A stretch of DNA of 16,055 nt from JBCCFK01 sp965262315 (GTDB taxonomy: Bacteria; Actinomycetota; Acidimicrobiia; Acidimicrobiales; UBA8592): assembly GCA_965262315.1 (NCBI GenBank), contig CBDHFJ010000109.1, positions 1-16,055 on the forward strand. The letters are read 5' to 3'. Of this stretch, positions 6,513 through 13,697 are shown in pieces (the first letter of the stretch is position 1; each line of letters starts with the position of its first letter). A program made the translations under genes and the position numbers. The notes below the pieces were generated by a model. It was not told where the DNA came from. It worked only from the letters and a program-made list of their open reading frames with translations, and did no database searches.

Positions 6513-6720
6513 CGGTCAAACCTCCGCGGAGCTCGGCCCTCGCGAGCGGCCGAGTGTCGGCCACCCGTCGGACGGCTTCGACCTCGGCGTCGAGCACCTG
6601 TCGCACCTCAGCCGTGCACATCTTCGCCAGTTTCGCCCAGTCAGTCCGACACCGCCGACAATCGGGCCACATCGGCACCCCACACGTGCCGAGCTGGCTT
6701 CGCTCGCTCGACACCAGCAC
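6493..6720 (-). CDS. small Cys-rich hypothetical protein upstream of the desaturase
   Basis: A 75-residue frame from GTG at 6720; an internal ATG at 6672 would give 59 residues. Its end overlaps the desaturase start by 20 nt, so translation may be coupled. It contains four cysteines (C13, C21, C24, C35) in TCGVPMWPDCRRCRTDW and AKMCTAEV, suggesting a small metal site, then a charged helix (about 36-56). No family is recognised. Codon third positions are GC-rich in the second half but mixed in the first. It starts just after the katG terminator. No good ribosome site precedes either start, so it may be spurious. Confidence 0.4.
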   Translation of the reverse strand: MLVSSERSQLGTCGVPMWPDCRRCRTDWAKLAKMCTAEVRQVLDAEVEAVRRVADTRPLARAELRGGLTGGTPQA

Positions 6721-6724
6721 GCGA

Positions 6725-6756
6725 CGGAGGGGCGCCGCCGAAGCGACGCCCCTCCG
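6725..6756 (-). terminator. katG terminator hairpin
   Basis: Perfect 10-bp arms CGGAGGGGCG (6725-6734) and CGCCCCTCCG (6747-6756) enclose a 12-nt loop, 29 bp past the katG stop codon on the minus strand. It should end the fur-katG message before the small ORF and desaturase. Confidence 0.65.
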
Positions 6757-6785
6757 CCGAAAGCTCGAGATCGAGCCGGTTCGTC

Positions 6786-8987
6786 CTACTCGAGGTCGAA
6801 GCGGTCGTTCTCCATGACCTGGACCCAGCCCGACACGAAGGCATCGAGGAACAGCTCGTCGCCGCCGGCGGCGCCGTACTCCTCGGCGATGGCACGGAGC
6901 TGGCTGTTGGAACCGAAGATCAGGTCGACGCGGGTGCCGGTGCGCACCACGTCGCCCGAGGCGCGGTCGCGACCCTCGAAGGTGTCCTCGGCCTCACCGA
7001 CCGCACTCCACGCAACGTCCATGCTGAGGAGGTTGGTGAAGAAGTCGGTGCTGAGCTGGCCCACGTTGTCGGTCCACACACCGTGACCCGAGTCGTCGAC
7101 GTTGGCGCCCAGCACACGCAGGCCGCCGACCAGCGCCGTCATCTGCGGAGCGGTCAGGTTCAGCATGAACGCCTTGTCGAGCAGCAGGTGCTCGGCAGGA
7201 ACGTTGCCGGCCTTGGCCTGGTAGTTGCGGAACCCGTCGCCGTCGGCTCGAGGTAGCCGAAGGACTCGACGTCGGTGTTGGCCTGATCGGCGTCGGTGCG
7301 ACCCGGGGTGAACGGAACGCTGACGCTGTGGCCGGCAGCCGAGGCCGCGGCCTCGATGGCGGCGCCGCCACCGAGGACGATGAGGTCGGCCAGCGACACC
7401 TGGGCGCCGCCCTTGCCGTTGAACGCACCCTGGATCTCCTCGAGCTTGGAGATCACGGCGCCGACACCGGAGGCGACGTTGACGTCCCAGCCGGCCTGGG
7501 GCTCCAGGCGGATGCGGGCGCCGTTGGCGCCACCGCGGAAGTCGGTGCTGCGGAAGGTCGAGGCCGAGGCCCATGCGGTGCTCACCAGCTGCGACACGGT
7601 GAGGCCGGCGTCCATGATCGAGCCCTTGAGCTCGGCCACGTCGGCGTCACTGATGAGGGCGCCTTCGTGCGCCGGCACGTTGTCCTGCCAGACGAGGAGC
7701 TCGTCGGGGGCCTGGCTGCCGACGTAGCGGATGGCCGGGCCCATGTCGCGGTGGAGCAGCTTGAACCAGGCGCGAGCGAACGCGTCGGCCAGCTGGTCCG
7801 GGTTCTCGAGGAAGCGCTTGGAGATCTCGAGGTAGGCCGGGTCGGTGATCATCGCCATGTCGGCGGTGGTCATCGCCGGCGGGGTCTCGGGCGCACCGGG
7901 CTGCACCGGCGGCACCATGAAGCCTTCCTTGACCTCCTTGGGGTACCAGTCGAGCGCACCGGCGGGGGTCTCTCGGACCTCCCACTCGTGGCCGAACAGG
8001 GTCTCGAGGTACTTGTTGTCCCACTGGGTGGGCGTCGGGGTCCAGGCCCCTTCGTGGCCGGAGGTGATGGTGTCGGCACCCTTGCCGGAGCCGTGGGAGC
8101 TGACCCAGCCGAAGCCCTGGTCGGCGATGTCGCCGCCCTCGGGCTCGGCGCCGACTGCGTCCTCGGGACCGGCGCCGTGCATCTTGCCGAAGGTGTGGCC
8201 ACCGACGACGAGGGCGACGGTCTCTTCGTCGTTCATCGCCATGCGGCCGAAGGTCTCACGGATGTCCTGACCCGACTTGAGGGCATCGGTCACGCCGTTG
8301 GGGCCCTGCGGGTTGACGTAGATGAGGCCCATCTGGACCGCACCGAGCGAGCCCACCAGCTCGCGATCGTTGGTGTCGAAGCTGCCGGAGTAGCGGCCTT
8401 CGCCCTCGTCGAGCCAGACGTCTTCGGGACCCCAGTAGATGTCGTCCTCGGGGGCCCAGATGTCGGGCCGGCCGAAGGCGAAGCCGAAGGTCTTGAAGCC
8501 CATGGTCTCCAGGGCACGGTTGCCACAGAAGACGAAGAGGTCGGCCCACGAGATGTTCTTGCCGTACTTCTGCTTGATCGGGAGCAGGAGGCGGCGGCCC
8601 TTGTCCAGGTTGCCGTTGTCGGGCCAGGAGTTCAGCGGGGCGAAGCGCTGGGCGCCGGTGCCGGCGCCACCACGGCCGTCGGTCACCCGGTAGGTGCCGG
8701 CCGCGTGCCAGGCCAGACGGATGAAGAGGCCGCCGTAGTGGCCGAAGTCAGCGGGCCACCAGTCCTTGGAGTCCTCCATGAGGGCGTCGACGTCGGCGGA
8801 CAGTTCGTCCAGGTCGACCCCGGCGATGGCCTTGCGGTAGTCGAAGTCACCGAGCGGATTCGACGCGGGGGTTGTTCTGGTGGAGGATGCGAACGTTGAG
8901 CTGGTTCGGCCACCACTTCTCGTTCGACTGAGCCGCGGACGAGGTGAGGGCACCCCACTCCGGGTTCTGCGTTGCGCTGTCGGTCAC
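6786..8987 (-). CDS. katG: catalase-peroxidase KatG (two compensating frameshifts)
   Basis: Intended product of 733 residues, the usual KatG length. It is a heme enzyme that removes hydrogen peroxide by catalase and peroxidase activity in the cytoplasm. The true start is GTG at 8987 (MTDSATQNPEWGAL), with AGGAGA just before it. Key residues are intact: distal R90, W93 and H94 (RLAWHAAGTYR), Y223 (IYVNPQGPN) and M251 (MAMND) for the Met-Tyr-Trp adduct, and proximal H264 (GGHTFGKMHG). The C-terminal duplicated domain is complete and ends DRFDLE. The frame breaks twice: one extra base in a run of five G (plus strand 8867-8871, codon 40, HQNNP/ASNPLG), and one missing base near 7238-7242 (LEPTA/DGFRNYQ). 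They cancel in length. Each side matches KatG closely, so sequencing error is the likeliest cause. Downstream of a Fur-family gene, as in mycobacterial furA-katG. Confidence 0.93.
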
Positions 8988-9048
8988 TGGACTCTCCTGC
9001 ATTGCTTGGTTGGGCTGTTGGTAGGGGTCTGTCGTCGCCGGAGCGACA

Positions 9049-9131
9049 GCCTCAGACGGCGGCGGCCTGCTTGTGCCTCAGACGGCGGCGGCCTGGTTGT
9101 GCCTCAGACGATGCCTCATACGGCGGCTGCC
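9049..9131. repeat. 26-bp tandem repeat derived from the 3' end of the fur gene
   Basis: Two units of 26 bp (9049-9074 and 9075-9100) differ at one base; a third begins at 9101 (12 bp), then a diverged copy (9113-9131) forms the true end of the fur gene. On the minus strand each copy reads CAG GCx GCC GCC GTx TGA, that is QAAAV then stop. Because 26 and 38 are not multiples of 3, the three stops (9116, 9078, 9052) fall in three different frames. It occupies part of the fur-katG gap; the rest (8988-9048) shows only the katG ribosome site. Confidence 0.8.
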
Positions 9132-9565
9132 TGACACTCGGGGCACTGGCCCCAATAGATGACCTCGGCTTCGTCGATCTCGAAGCCCCAGTCGTCCACC
9201 GGGTGCAGGCACGGTACCTCGCCGGTCGCGCAGTCGACGTCGACCAGGCGATCGCAGGTCCGGCACACCAGGTGGTGGTGGTTGTCGCCCACGCGGTCCT
9301 CGTAGCGGGTGGGCGAGCCCGCCGGCTGGATCGCACGAATCAGATCGTGCTCAGCGAGGACGTTGAGGGTGTCGTAGACCGCCTGGCGCGAGATCGCGCC
9401 GATCTGGTCACGCACCGCCTCCGCCACCTCGGGGGCCGAGATGTGCGGGTGCTCCGAGATCGTCCGCAGCACCGCGATCCGCTGCGCTGTCACCTGGACC
9501 CCGCGCTCGCGGAGCAGGGTCGCCGGATCACCAGCCGGTTCGCGACGTGTGGACGTCTCGGACAT
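9116..9565 (-). CDS. Fur-family transcriptional regulator (FurA/CatR-type) of katG
   Basis: A 149-residue metal-dependent repressor. Residues ~15-85 form the winged helix (VTAQRIAVLRTI; SRQAVYDTLNVL is the recognition region). The dimerisation and metal domain carries HHH (96-98), C101-x2-C104 (CRTC) and C141-x2-C144 (CPEC), the usual structural zinc cysteines plus sensing-site histidines. It lies directly upstream of katG on the same strand, as furA does in mycobacteria and catR or furS do beside catalase genes in Streptomyces, so it most likely represses itself and katG and releases under peroxide stress. The exact subtype is not settled. ATG 9565 has no ribosome site, but a TTGACA promoter fits a leaderless start. 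The C-terminus QAAAV is encoded by a repeated element. Confidence 0.9.
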   Translation of the reverse strand: MSETSTRREPAGDPATLLRERGVQVTAQRIAVLRTISEHPHISAPEVAEAVRDQIGAISRQAVYDTLNVLAEHDLIRAIQPAGSPTRYEDRVGDNHHHLVCRTCDRLVDVDCATGEVPCLHPVDDWGFEIDEAEVIYWGQCPECQAAAV

Positions 9566-9572
9566 GCGCGAC

Positions 9573-9601
9573 AGTCAACCGCTGATTCTGGACTGTGTCA
9601 A
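9573..9601 (-). promoter_or_regulatory. probable fur-katG promoter, leaderless
   Basis: On the minus strand TTGACA (9601-9596) is followed after 17 nt by TTGACT (9578-9573), a poor -10, and 7 nt later by the ATG at 9565. The -35 is perfect and the geometry puts the transcript start at the ATG, which has no ribosome site. Confidence 0.45.
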
Positions 9602-9607
9602 GAATCA
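9583..9607. promoter_or_regulatory. inverted repeat in fur promoter, probable Fur box
   Basis: Perfect 7-bp arms TGATTCT (9583-9589) and AGAATCA (9601-9607) with an 11-bp spacer lie over the -35 of the fur-katG promoter in the most AT-rich part of the divergent gap (9566-9708). A second short repeat, ACAGTC/GACTGT (9571-9576, 9591-9596), overlaps it. Autoregulation by the Fur protein is the natural reading. Confidence 0.5.
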
Positions 9608-9708
9608 GCCGGTGGAAACTTTCGGTGAACGTCGCGTAGCCAGCGTGGCTGTCCGAGGTGTGACGGAAGGCACTACCCTCGCCGCACGAACAGCCACCGG
9701 GGGGTGCC

Positions 9709-11463
9709 ATGGCAGAGGACACGTGGGTCGTCACGACCAAGCGCAGCGAACGATTTCCGTTCTACACGCGGGCCAACGTGGGCGAGGTCTTTCCGGACCC
9801 CGTCGCCCCGTCGTCGTTCTCGTATGCCTTCCAGGCCGACGACGGCCTCAAGGGCAGCGAGATCGGCTTCCGCGAGGCGTACAAGAAGATCGGCGCGTTC
9901 ACCGAGGACGAGTACGACCCCGACCACTGCCAGTTCCTGGGCGTCTTCAACGGGTACTGCTACCTGAATGCCTCGATGATGCGCTTGCTCGGCCACCGGG
10001 CACCGGGGATGACGGCGGCCGACATCGACTACTCGTTCTTCGGTGATGCGCCAGGCGTCCCCGAGTTCGTGGAACAGCCCGGCGACACCCGTCCCGAACT
10101 CACCGAGAAGATCGGCGCCACCTTCCAGTGGGCCCTGACCGTCACCGAGCTCACCGAGGTCAAGGCCGACGAGGAGTTCGTGAACAAGCTGCGCGCCGAC
10201 CGGCCCGACGCGGCGTCGATGACCGACCGGGAGATCTGGGATCGATGCCGCTCGCTCTACGACGACCACTTCCCGCACCTGTTCACCCAGCACATCTACA
10301 TCACCATGCTCGCCACGCTGCCCGTCGGGATCATCCAGGGCGTGTCCGAGGCCGTGGGTCGGCCCGAGGCGATGCTGCGGCTGATGGCGGGTGTCGGCGA
10401 CGTCGAGTCCGCGGCACCGTCGTCCGCCATGTGGGAGATGGGCCGCATGGCGCGGGCGTCGGCTGAGCTGACCGCGATCTTCGACGGCGGCCTCGACGGA
10501 CTGGGTGATCGGATCGCCGCCAGCGACAGTGCCGATGCGACCGCGTTCCGAGACGCCTTCGACAGATTCCTCTTCCACTACGGGTCCCGTGGACCCAACG
10601 AGTGGGAGGTCCGGTGTCCGACCTGGGAGACCGATCCGCACATCGCGCTCGCGGCCATCGACCGCATGCGGCTGGCCGAGGACAGTGCTGCGCCGTCGTT
10701 GCAGAACGCAGCCCGCGCCGAGGAGCGCGAGGCGCTCGGCGCCGAGATCGCCGCGATGGTCGAGGGAGACCCCGAGGCCCACGGCCAGTTCCTCGCCGCG
10801 CTGCACGCGGCAACCGTGTTCATGCCCGGTCGAGAACGCACCAAGACCAACTGCGTGAAGCTCGTCCAGGAGATCCGGATCCTGAGCCGCGAGCTCGGGC
10901 GACGCTGGGTGGAAGCGGGTGCCATGGACGAACCCACCGACCTGGCATTTCTCACCGTTGCCGAGCAGGAGATCGAGCTCGACAGCCCGGGTTCTCATCG
11001 GGACGTGATCGCCGAGCGCAAGACACGCTTCGAGGAGCTGTCGGGCCTGGAGGAACCGTTCCTCTTCGTGGGAGACCAGCCGGCGCCCGACACCTGGCCC
11101 TCACGGTCGGCCGGCGCCGAGCGCCAGGCCGCACCGGGCGACAGCCTGCAGGGAATGCCAGGGTGTCCCGGCACCGCCGTCGGCCGCGCCCGCGTGGTGC
11201 TCGACTCGGCAGATCCCACGAATCTGGAGCCCGGCGACATCCTGGTGGCCCCGATCACCGACCCCTCGTGGACGCCGCTGTTCGTCCCCGCGGGGGGTGT
11301 GGTCGTGAACGTCGGCGCCCCGCTGAGTCACGCCATCATCGTGAGCCGGGAGCTGGGCATCCCCTGTGCGGTCTCGGTCACCGACGCCACCTCGCTGATC
11401 CCCGACGGGGCGCTGATCGAGGTCAACGGCGACACCGGGGCCGTCACCGTCCTGGAAGGCTGA
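9709..11463 (+). CDS. PEP-utilizing enzyme-like protein with phosphohistidine swivel domain, no ATP-grasp domain
   Basis: A 584-residue protein. The opening (FYTRANVGEVFPDPVAPSSF) and the following helical region match the central part of PEP-synthase/rifampin-phosphotransferase-like proteins. The last ~90 residues are a PEP-utilizing mobile domain: GCPGTAVGRARVVL, PGDILVAPITDPSWTPLF, then GAPLSHAIIVSRELGIP with the phosphorylatable H541, and EVNGDTGAVTVL at the end. The N-terminal ATP-grasp domain that normally loads phosphate on the His is absent, and no partner gene is in the window. It may rely on a separate ATP-binding subunit encoded elsewhere. The substrate is unknown. The ATG follows a G-run (GGGGGG) as ribosome site; TACCCT at 9674-9679 is a possible -10. 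It is divergent from fur by 143 bp and followed by a terminator hairpin. Confidence 0.82.
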   Translation: MAEDTWVVTTKRSERFPFYTRANVGEVFPDPVAPSSFSYAFQADDGLKGSEIGFREAYKKIGAFTEDEYDPDHCQFLGVFNGYCYLNASMMRLLGHRAPGMTAADIDYSFFGDAPGVPEFVEQPGDTRPELTEKIGATFQWALTVTELTEVKADEEFVNKLRADRPDAASMTDREIWDRCRSLYDDHFPHLFTQHIYITMLATLPVGIIQGVSEAVGRPEAMLRLMAGVGDVESAAPSSAMWEMGRMARASAELTAIFDGGLDGLGDRIAASDSADATAFRDAFDRFLFHYGSRGPNEWEVRCPTWETDPHIALAAIDRMRLAEDSAAPSLQNAARAEEREALGAEIAAMVEGDPEAHGQFLAALHAATVFMPGRERTKTNCVKLVQEIRILSRELGRRWVEAGAMDEPTDLAFLTVAEQEIELDSPGSHRDVIAERKTRFEELSGLEEPFLFVGDQPAPDTWPSRSAGAERQAAPGDSLQGMPGCPGTAVGRARVVLDSADPTNLEPGDILVAPITDPSWTPLFVPAGGVVVNVGAPLSHAIIVSRELGIPCAVSVTDATSLIPDGALIEVNGDTGAVTVLEG

Positions 11464-11467
11464 GCAA

Positions 11468-11488
11468 GCCGCCCGACGCTCGGGCGGC
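11468..11488 (+). terminator. terminator hairpin after the PEP-utilizing gene
   Basis: Perfect 9-bp arms GCCGCCCGA (11468-11476) and TCGGGCGGC (11480-11488) with a CGC loop, 5 nt after the stop codon. There is no strict T-run. It separates this gene from the lipoprotein at 11514. Confidence 0.65.
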
Positions 11489-11500
11489 CGACGGGGCTTC

Positions 11501-11506
11501 TACCCT
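11501..11506 (+). promoter_or_regulatory. possible -10 hexamer of the M23-like lipoprotein
   Basis: TACCCT matches TANNNT and ends exactly 7 nt before GTG 11514, which has no ribosome site. A leaderless transcript is possible. No -35 is seen; the upstream position falls in the terminator hairpin. Confidence 0.3.
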
Positions 11507-11513
11507 TTCGCGG

Positions 11514-12314
11514 GTGGCCACCCACCGACTGATCGCCCTGCTGTGCGCGTGCGCGCTGAGCGCTGCGTGCGCGGGATCCGGCGCGCTGTCGGTCACCGCT
11601 GTGGCCACCACGACGCCCGCCCCGACGGCGACCCCAGCGTCGCCACCCACGCCCACACCAGCACCCACCGCCACGCCCGAACCCACCGCCACACCCACGC
11701 CGACGCCCAGCCCGACCGCTGGCCCCAGCCCGACGCCGCTCCCCACGCCGACGGCGACTCCCATCCCGAGGGTGCTCCACGAACAGCCCTACGAGCAGTT
11801 CGCCACGGTCGAGGGCATCGCCATGCACTATCCGGCAGCGGTGGTCGAGACCATCGGCTTCCATGAATCCGGCCACGACGGCTCGAAACTGTGGCCCACC
11901 GACGCCATCACGTCACCCTGGACCGTGCTCGATTCGCGCGAGCGCGGCACCCACCCCCGGAGCGCCGCCGACGTCGTCGTGGCTCCCGACATCGAGATCC
12001 GCTCACCCGCCACCGGCACCGTTGTCGCAGCGTCCACCTACGTCCTGTACTGCGAGCACAGCGACGATCTGGTCTACATCGCGCCGGACGAGCACCCGAC
12101 CTGGCAGATCCGGATCTTCCACGTCTCGGGCGTCCAGGTGCAGGTCGGTGACCGGGTCGAGGCCGGCGTCACCGTCCTCGCTCCCCGAGCGACCGAGCTC
12201 CCGTTCGCGTCACAGGTCGACGAGCAGACGGCCGAGCCGTCGTGGCCACACGTGCACATCGAGGTCGTCGACCCCAACGTCCCCGACCGCCCGACGAACA
12301 CGCCGGGCTGCTGA
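11514..12314 (+). CDS. lipoprotein with Pro/Thr-rich linker and M23-like (LytM) domain
   Basis: A 266-residue exported protein from GTG 11514. The signal peptide (RLIALLCACALSAAC) ends in a lipobox-like LSAAC with C19. Residues 33-85 are almost pure Pro/Thr/Ala/Ser, a long flexible, possibly glycosylated, spacer. The C-terminal domain follows the M23 order: THPRSAADV (H147, D153), IEIRSPATGTVVAAS (the canonical APxxGTVxxA strand), IFHVSG (H203) with VQVGDRVEAGVTVL, and WPHVHIEV (H246, H248). The HxH and middle His are canonical. The first His and Asp are 6 apart rather than 4, so zinc binding and endopeptidase activity are plausible but unproven; a non-catalytic cell-wall-binding role is possible. 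The frame is open upstream to 10602, but that part is antisense-like noise over the PEP gene. It converges with the glycosyltransferase 8 bp away. Confidence 0.8.
   Translation: MATHRLIALLCACALSAACAGSGALSVTAVATTTPAPTATPASPPTPTPAPTATPEPTATPTPTPSPTAGPSPTPLPTPTATPIPRVLHEQPYEQFATVEGIAMHYPAAVVETIGFHESGHDGSKLWPTDAITSPWTVLDSRERGTHPRSAADVVVAPDIEIRSPATGTVVAASTYVLYCEHSDDLVYIAPDEHPTWQIRIFHVSGVQVQVGDRVEAGVTVLAPRATELPFASQVDEQTAEPSWPHVHIEVVDPNVPDRPTNTPGC
11610..11768 (+). repeat. low-complexity Pro/Thr codon tract
   Basis: Irregular repetition of CCC/CCG/CCA proline and ACC/ACG/ACA threonine codons (motifs such as ACGCCGACGCCC) encoding residues 33-85 of the lipoprotein. Such tracts change length easily, so the linker length may vary between strains. 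Confidence 0.6.
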
Positions 12315-12322
12315 CCGTCGGC

Positions 12323-13531
12323 TCAGTTCCACCCCATCGCGCGGCGATACCGATCGCGGTGCTCGAGGACGTGGTCGATGCGCTGCTGATGCGCAGCGCC
12401 GATGGTCTGCTGGCGGCCCCATGCGTGGTCGCGCTCGGCGATCTGCCACAACCGCTCACGGTCGTGATGCAGCGCCGCCACCGCGTCCACCAGGGCCTCG
12501 GGCTCGATGGCCGAGGCGTGCGTGGTCACCCCGAAGTGGCGCTTCAACGCCTGGACCGCCGGGTTGGGGTACGACACCACCGGAACACCGGCCGACATCA
12601 TCTCGGGATACGAGGTGCTGGTGTCGCCCTGACGATGGTTGCCCACGAACATGTCGACGGTCTTGTGCATCATCGGCAGGAGCGTCTCCCGAAGATCGAC
12701 GAACCCGTGGAACGTGAAGGCGTCGGCGAGGCCATACTCACGCACCTTGTCCTCGAGCGGCTGCTTGAGCGGACCGTCGCCGAAGACCGAATACTGGAAC
12801 GGCACGCCACGCTGGCTGAGACCGCGGGCGATCTCGGCGATGTCCAACGGGCTCTTCATCGGATCGAGGCGACCCGAGAAGCACAGATGCAGCGGCTCAC
12901 CGGCGAGATAGCGGTCCTTGCGGGCCACCATGTCCGCGTCGCCGCCCTGTTCACCCTCGCGGATGCGGGTGTCGATGAAGGCCAGACGGTCGCGGGCGTA
13001 TTTCTCGAAGTAGTCGTAGGTGGCGAACTGGTTGCTCTGGATGCCGGCGGCTTCCTTCACATCCTTGATCTGGCGCCACTTCTCGCGCTCGGTCCAGACG
13101 ATGCCGCCGACCTTGCCCTTCAGGTTGCGGTCCTCGGTCAGCAGGATCACCTGGCGGGCGATCCCCGGCGGGTAGTCGGATCCGCGAAGAAGCCGCAGGT
13201 GCGGGTTCGACACGTACGTGTGCAGGTTGTGGATGCCGGTCTCGAGGGGCAGCAGGCACATGGCGCCGTCGGGGAAGTCGGCGGCGCTGACCTTGCTGCG
13301 GTCGTAGGGCACGGCTCGGAGGGGCAGGTCGTCGAGCGCGATCTCGACCTCCATGTCGAGCTTGCGCTCGTCGCCGGTCTCGAGCAGGTACCGGCACTCG
13401 CCGGGCCACTTGGTCCCGAACTCGTGCAGGACCTCCAGGTACTTCGTACTCATGGCGACGGTCTTGTCGTCCAGCGCGTACGGGCGGTACGCCATGCCCA
13501 GCACCAGTACGTCGTCCGCGCGGCTTCCCAT
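12323..13531 (-). CDS. family 4 (GT-B fold) glycosyltransferase
   Basis: A 402-residue cytoplasmic protein. The C-terminal half is a typical GT1/GT4 nucleotide-sugar domain: CFSGRLDPMKSP (about 217-228), VFGDGPL (249-255), FHGFVD (274-279), then DTSTSYPEMMSAGVPVVSYP (303-322), where E310 is the conserved acid; the partner seven residues earlier is D303 instead of Glu. The N-terminal half lacks an obvious early Gly-rich loop and is less typical. There is no signal peptide or membrane helix. Acceptor and sugar donor are unknown; it could act on lipids, capsule or a small molecule. ATG 13531 is preferred over 13555 because GAGGAG lies 4 nt before it. It diverges from the esterase by 166 bp and converges with the M23-like lipoprotein, so it is a stand-alone unit. 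Confidence 0.85.
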   Translation of the reverse strand: MGSRADDVLVLGMAYRPYALDDKTVAMSTKYLEVLHEFGTKWPGECRYLLETGDERKLDMEVEIALDDLPLRAVPYDRSKVSAADFPDGAMCLLPLETGIHNLHTYVSNPHLRLLRGSDYPPGIARQVILLTEDRNLKGKVGGIVWTEREKWRQIKDVKEAAGIQSNQFATYDYFEKYARDRLAFIDTRIREGEQGGDADMVARKDRYLAGEPLHLCFSGRLDPMKSPLDIAEIARGLSQRGVPFQYSVFGDGPLKQPLEDKVREYGLADAFTFHGFVDLRETLLPMMHKTVDMFVGNHRQGDTSTSYPEMMSAGVPVVSYPNPAVQALKRHFGVTTHASAIEPEALVDAVAALHHDRERLWQIAERDHAWGRQQTIGAAHQQRIDHVLEHRDRYRRAMGWN

Positions 13532-13666
13532 GTCGCTCCTCGATCCCTGGCCCACGTTCCGGTGTGGGTCACGCCAATCCGGTTACCCCCAGACCATCGG
13601 CAGCAGCCGGCCCGAGGTGAGTTCCCCGCTGATGCGATCCTATGGGTGCGAGACCACGCCAGGAAC

Positions 13667-13672
13667 TACGGT
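13667..13672 (+). promoter_or_regulatory. possible -10 of the carboxylesterase gene
   Basis: TACGGT (TANNNT type) would place the transcript start near 13679, about 20 nt before GTG 13698 and just upstream of its GGAGG site. No -35 consensus is visible. The rest of the divergent gap 13532-13666 shows nothing clear. Confidence 0.3.
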
Positions 13673-13697
13673 GACGCGCGATTTCTGGAGGATTCTG

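Noticed and set aside
7328..8899. Long plus-strand open frame of 523 codons
   Set aside because: It is antisense to katG; its Val/Gly/Asp-rich translation is what the complement of GC-rich coding DNA produces, and KatG residues on the other strand are unmistakable.
9049..9112. Possible CRISPR repeats
   Set aside because: The 26-bp units are directly adjacent with no spacers and derive from the fur gene end.
9673..10998. Minus-strand open frame of 441 codons
   Set aside because: Antisense of the PEP-utilizing gene, with no recognisable domain; the plus-strand product has clear family motifs.
10602..11513. Upstream extension of the M23-like lipoprotein frame
   Set aside because: Arg/Gly-rich out-of-frame translation of the PEP gene; the signal peptide starts at GTG 11514.
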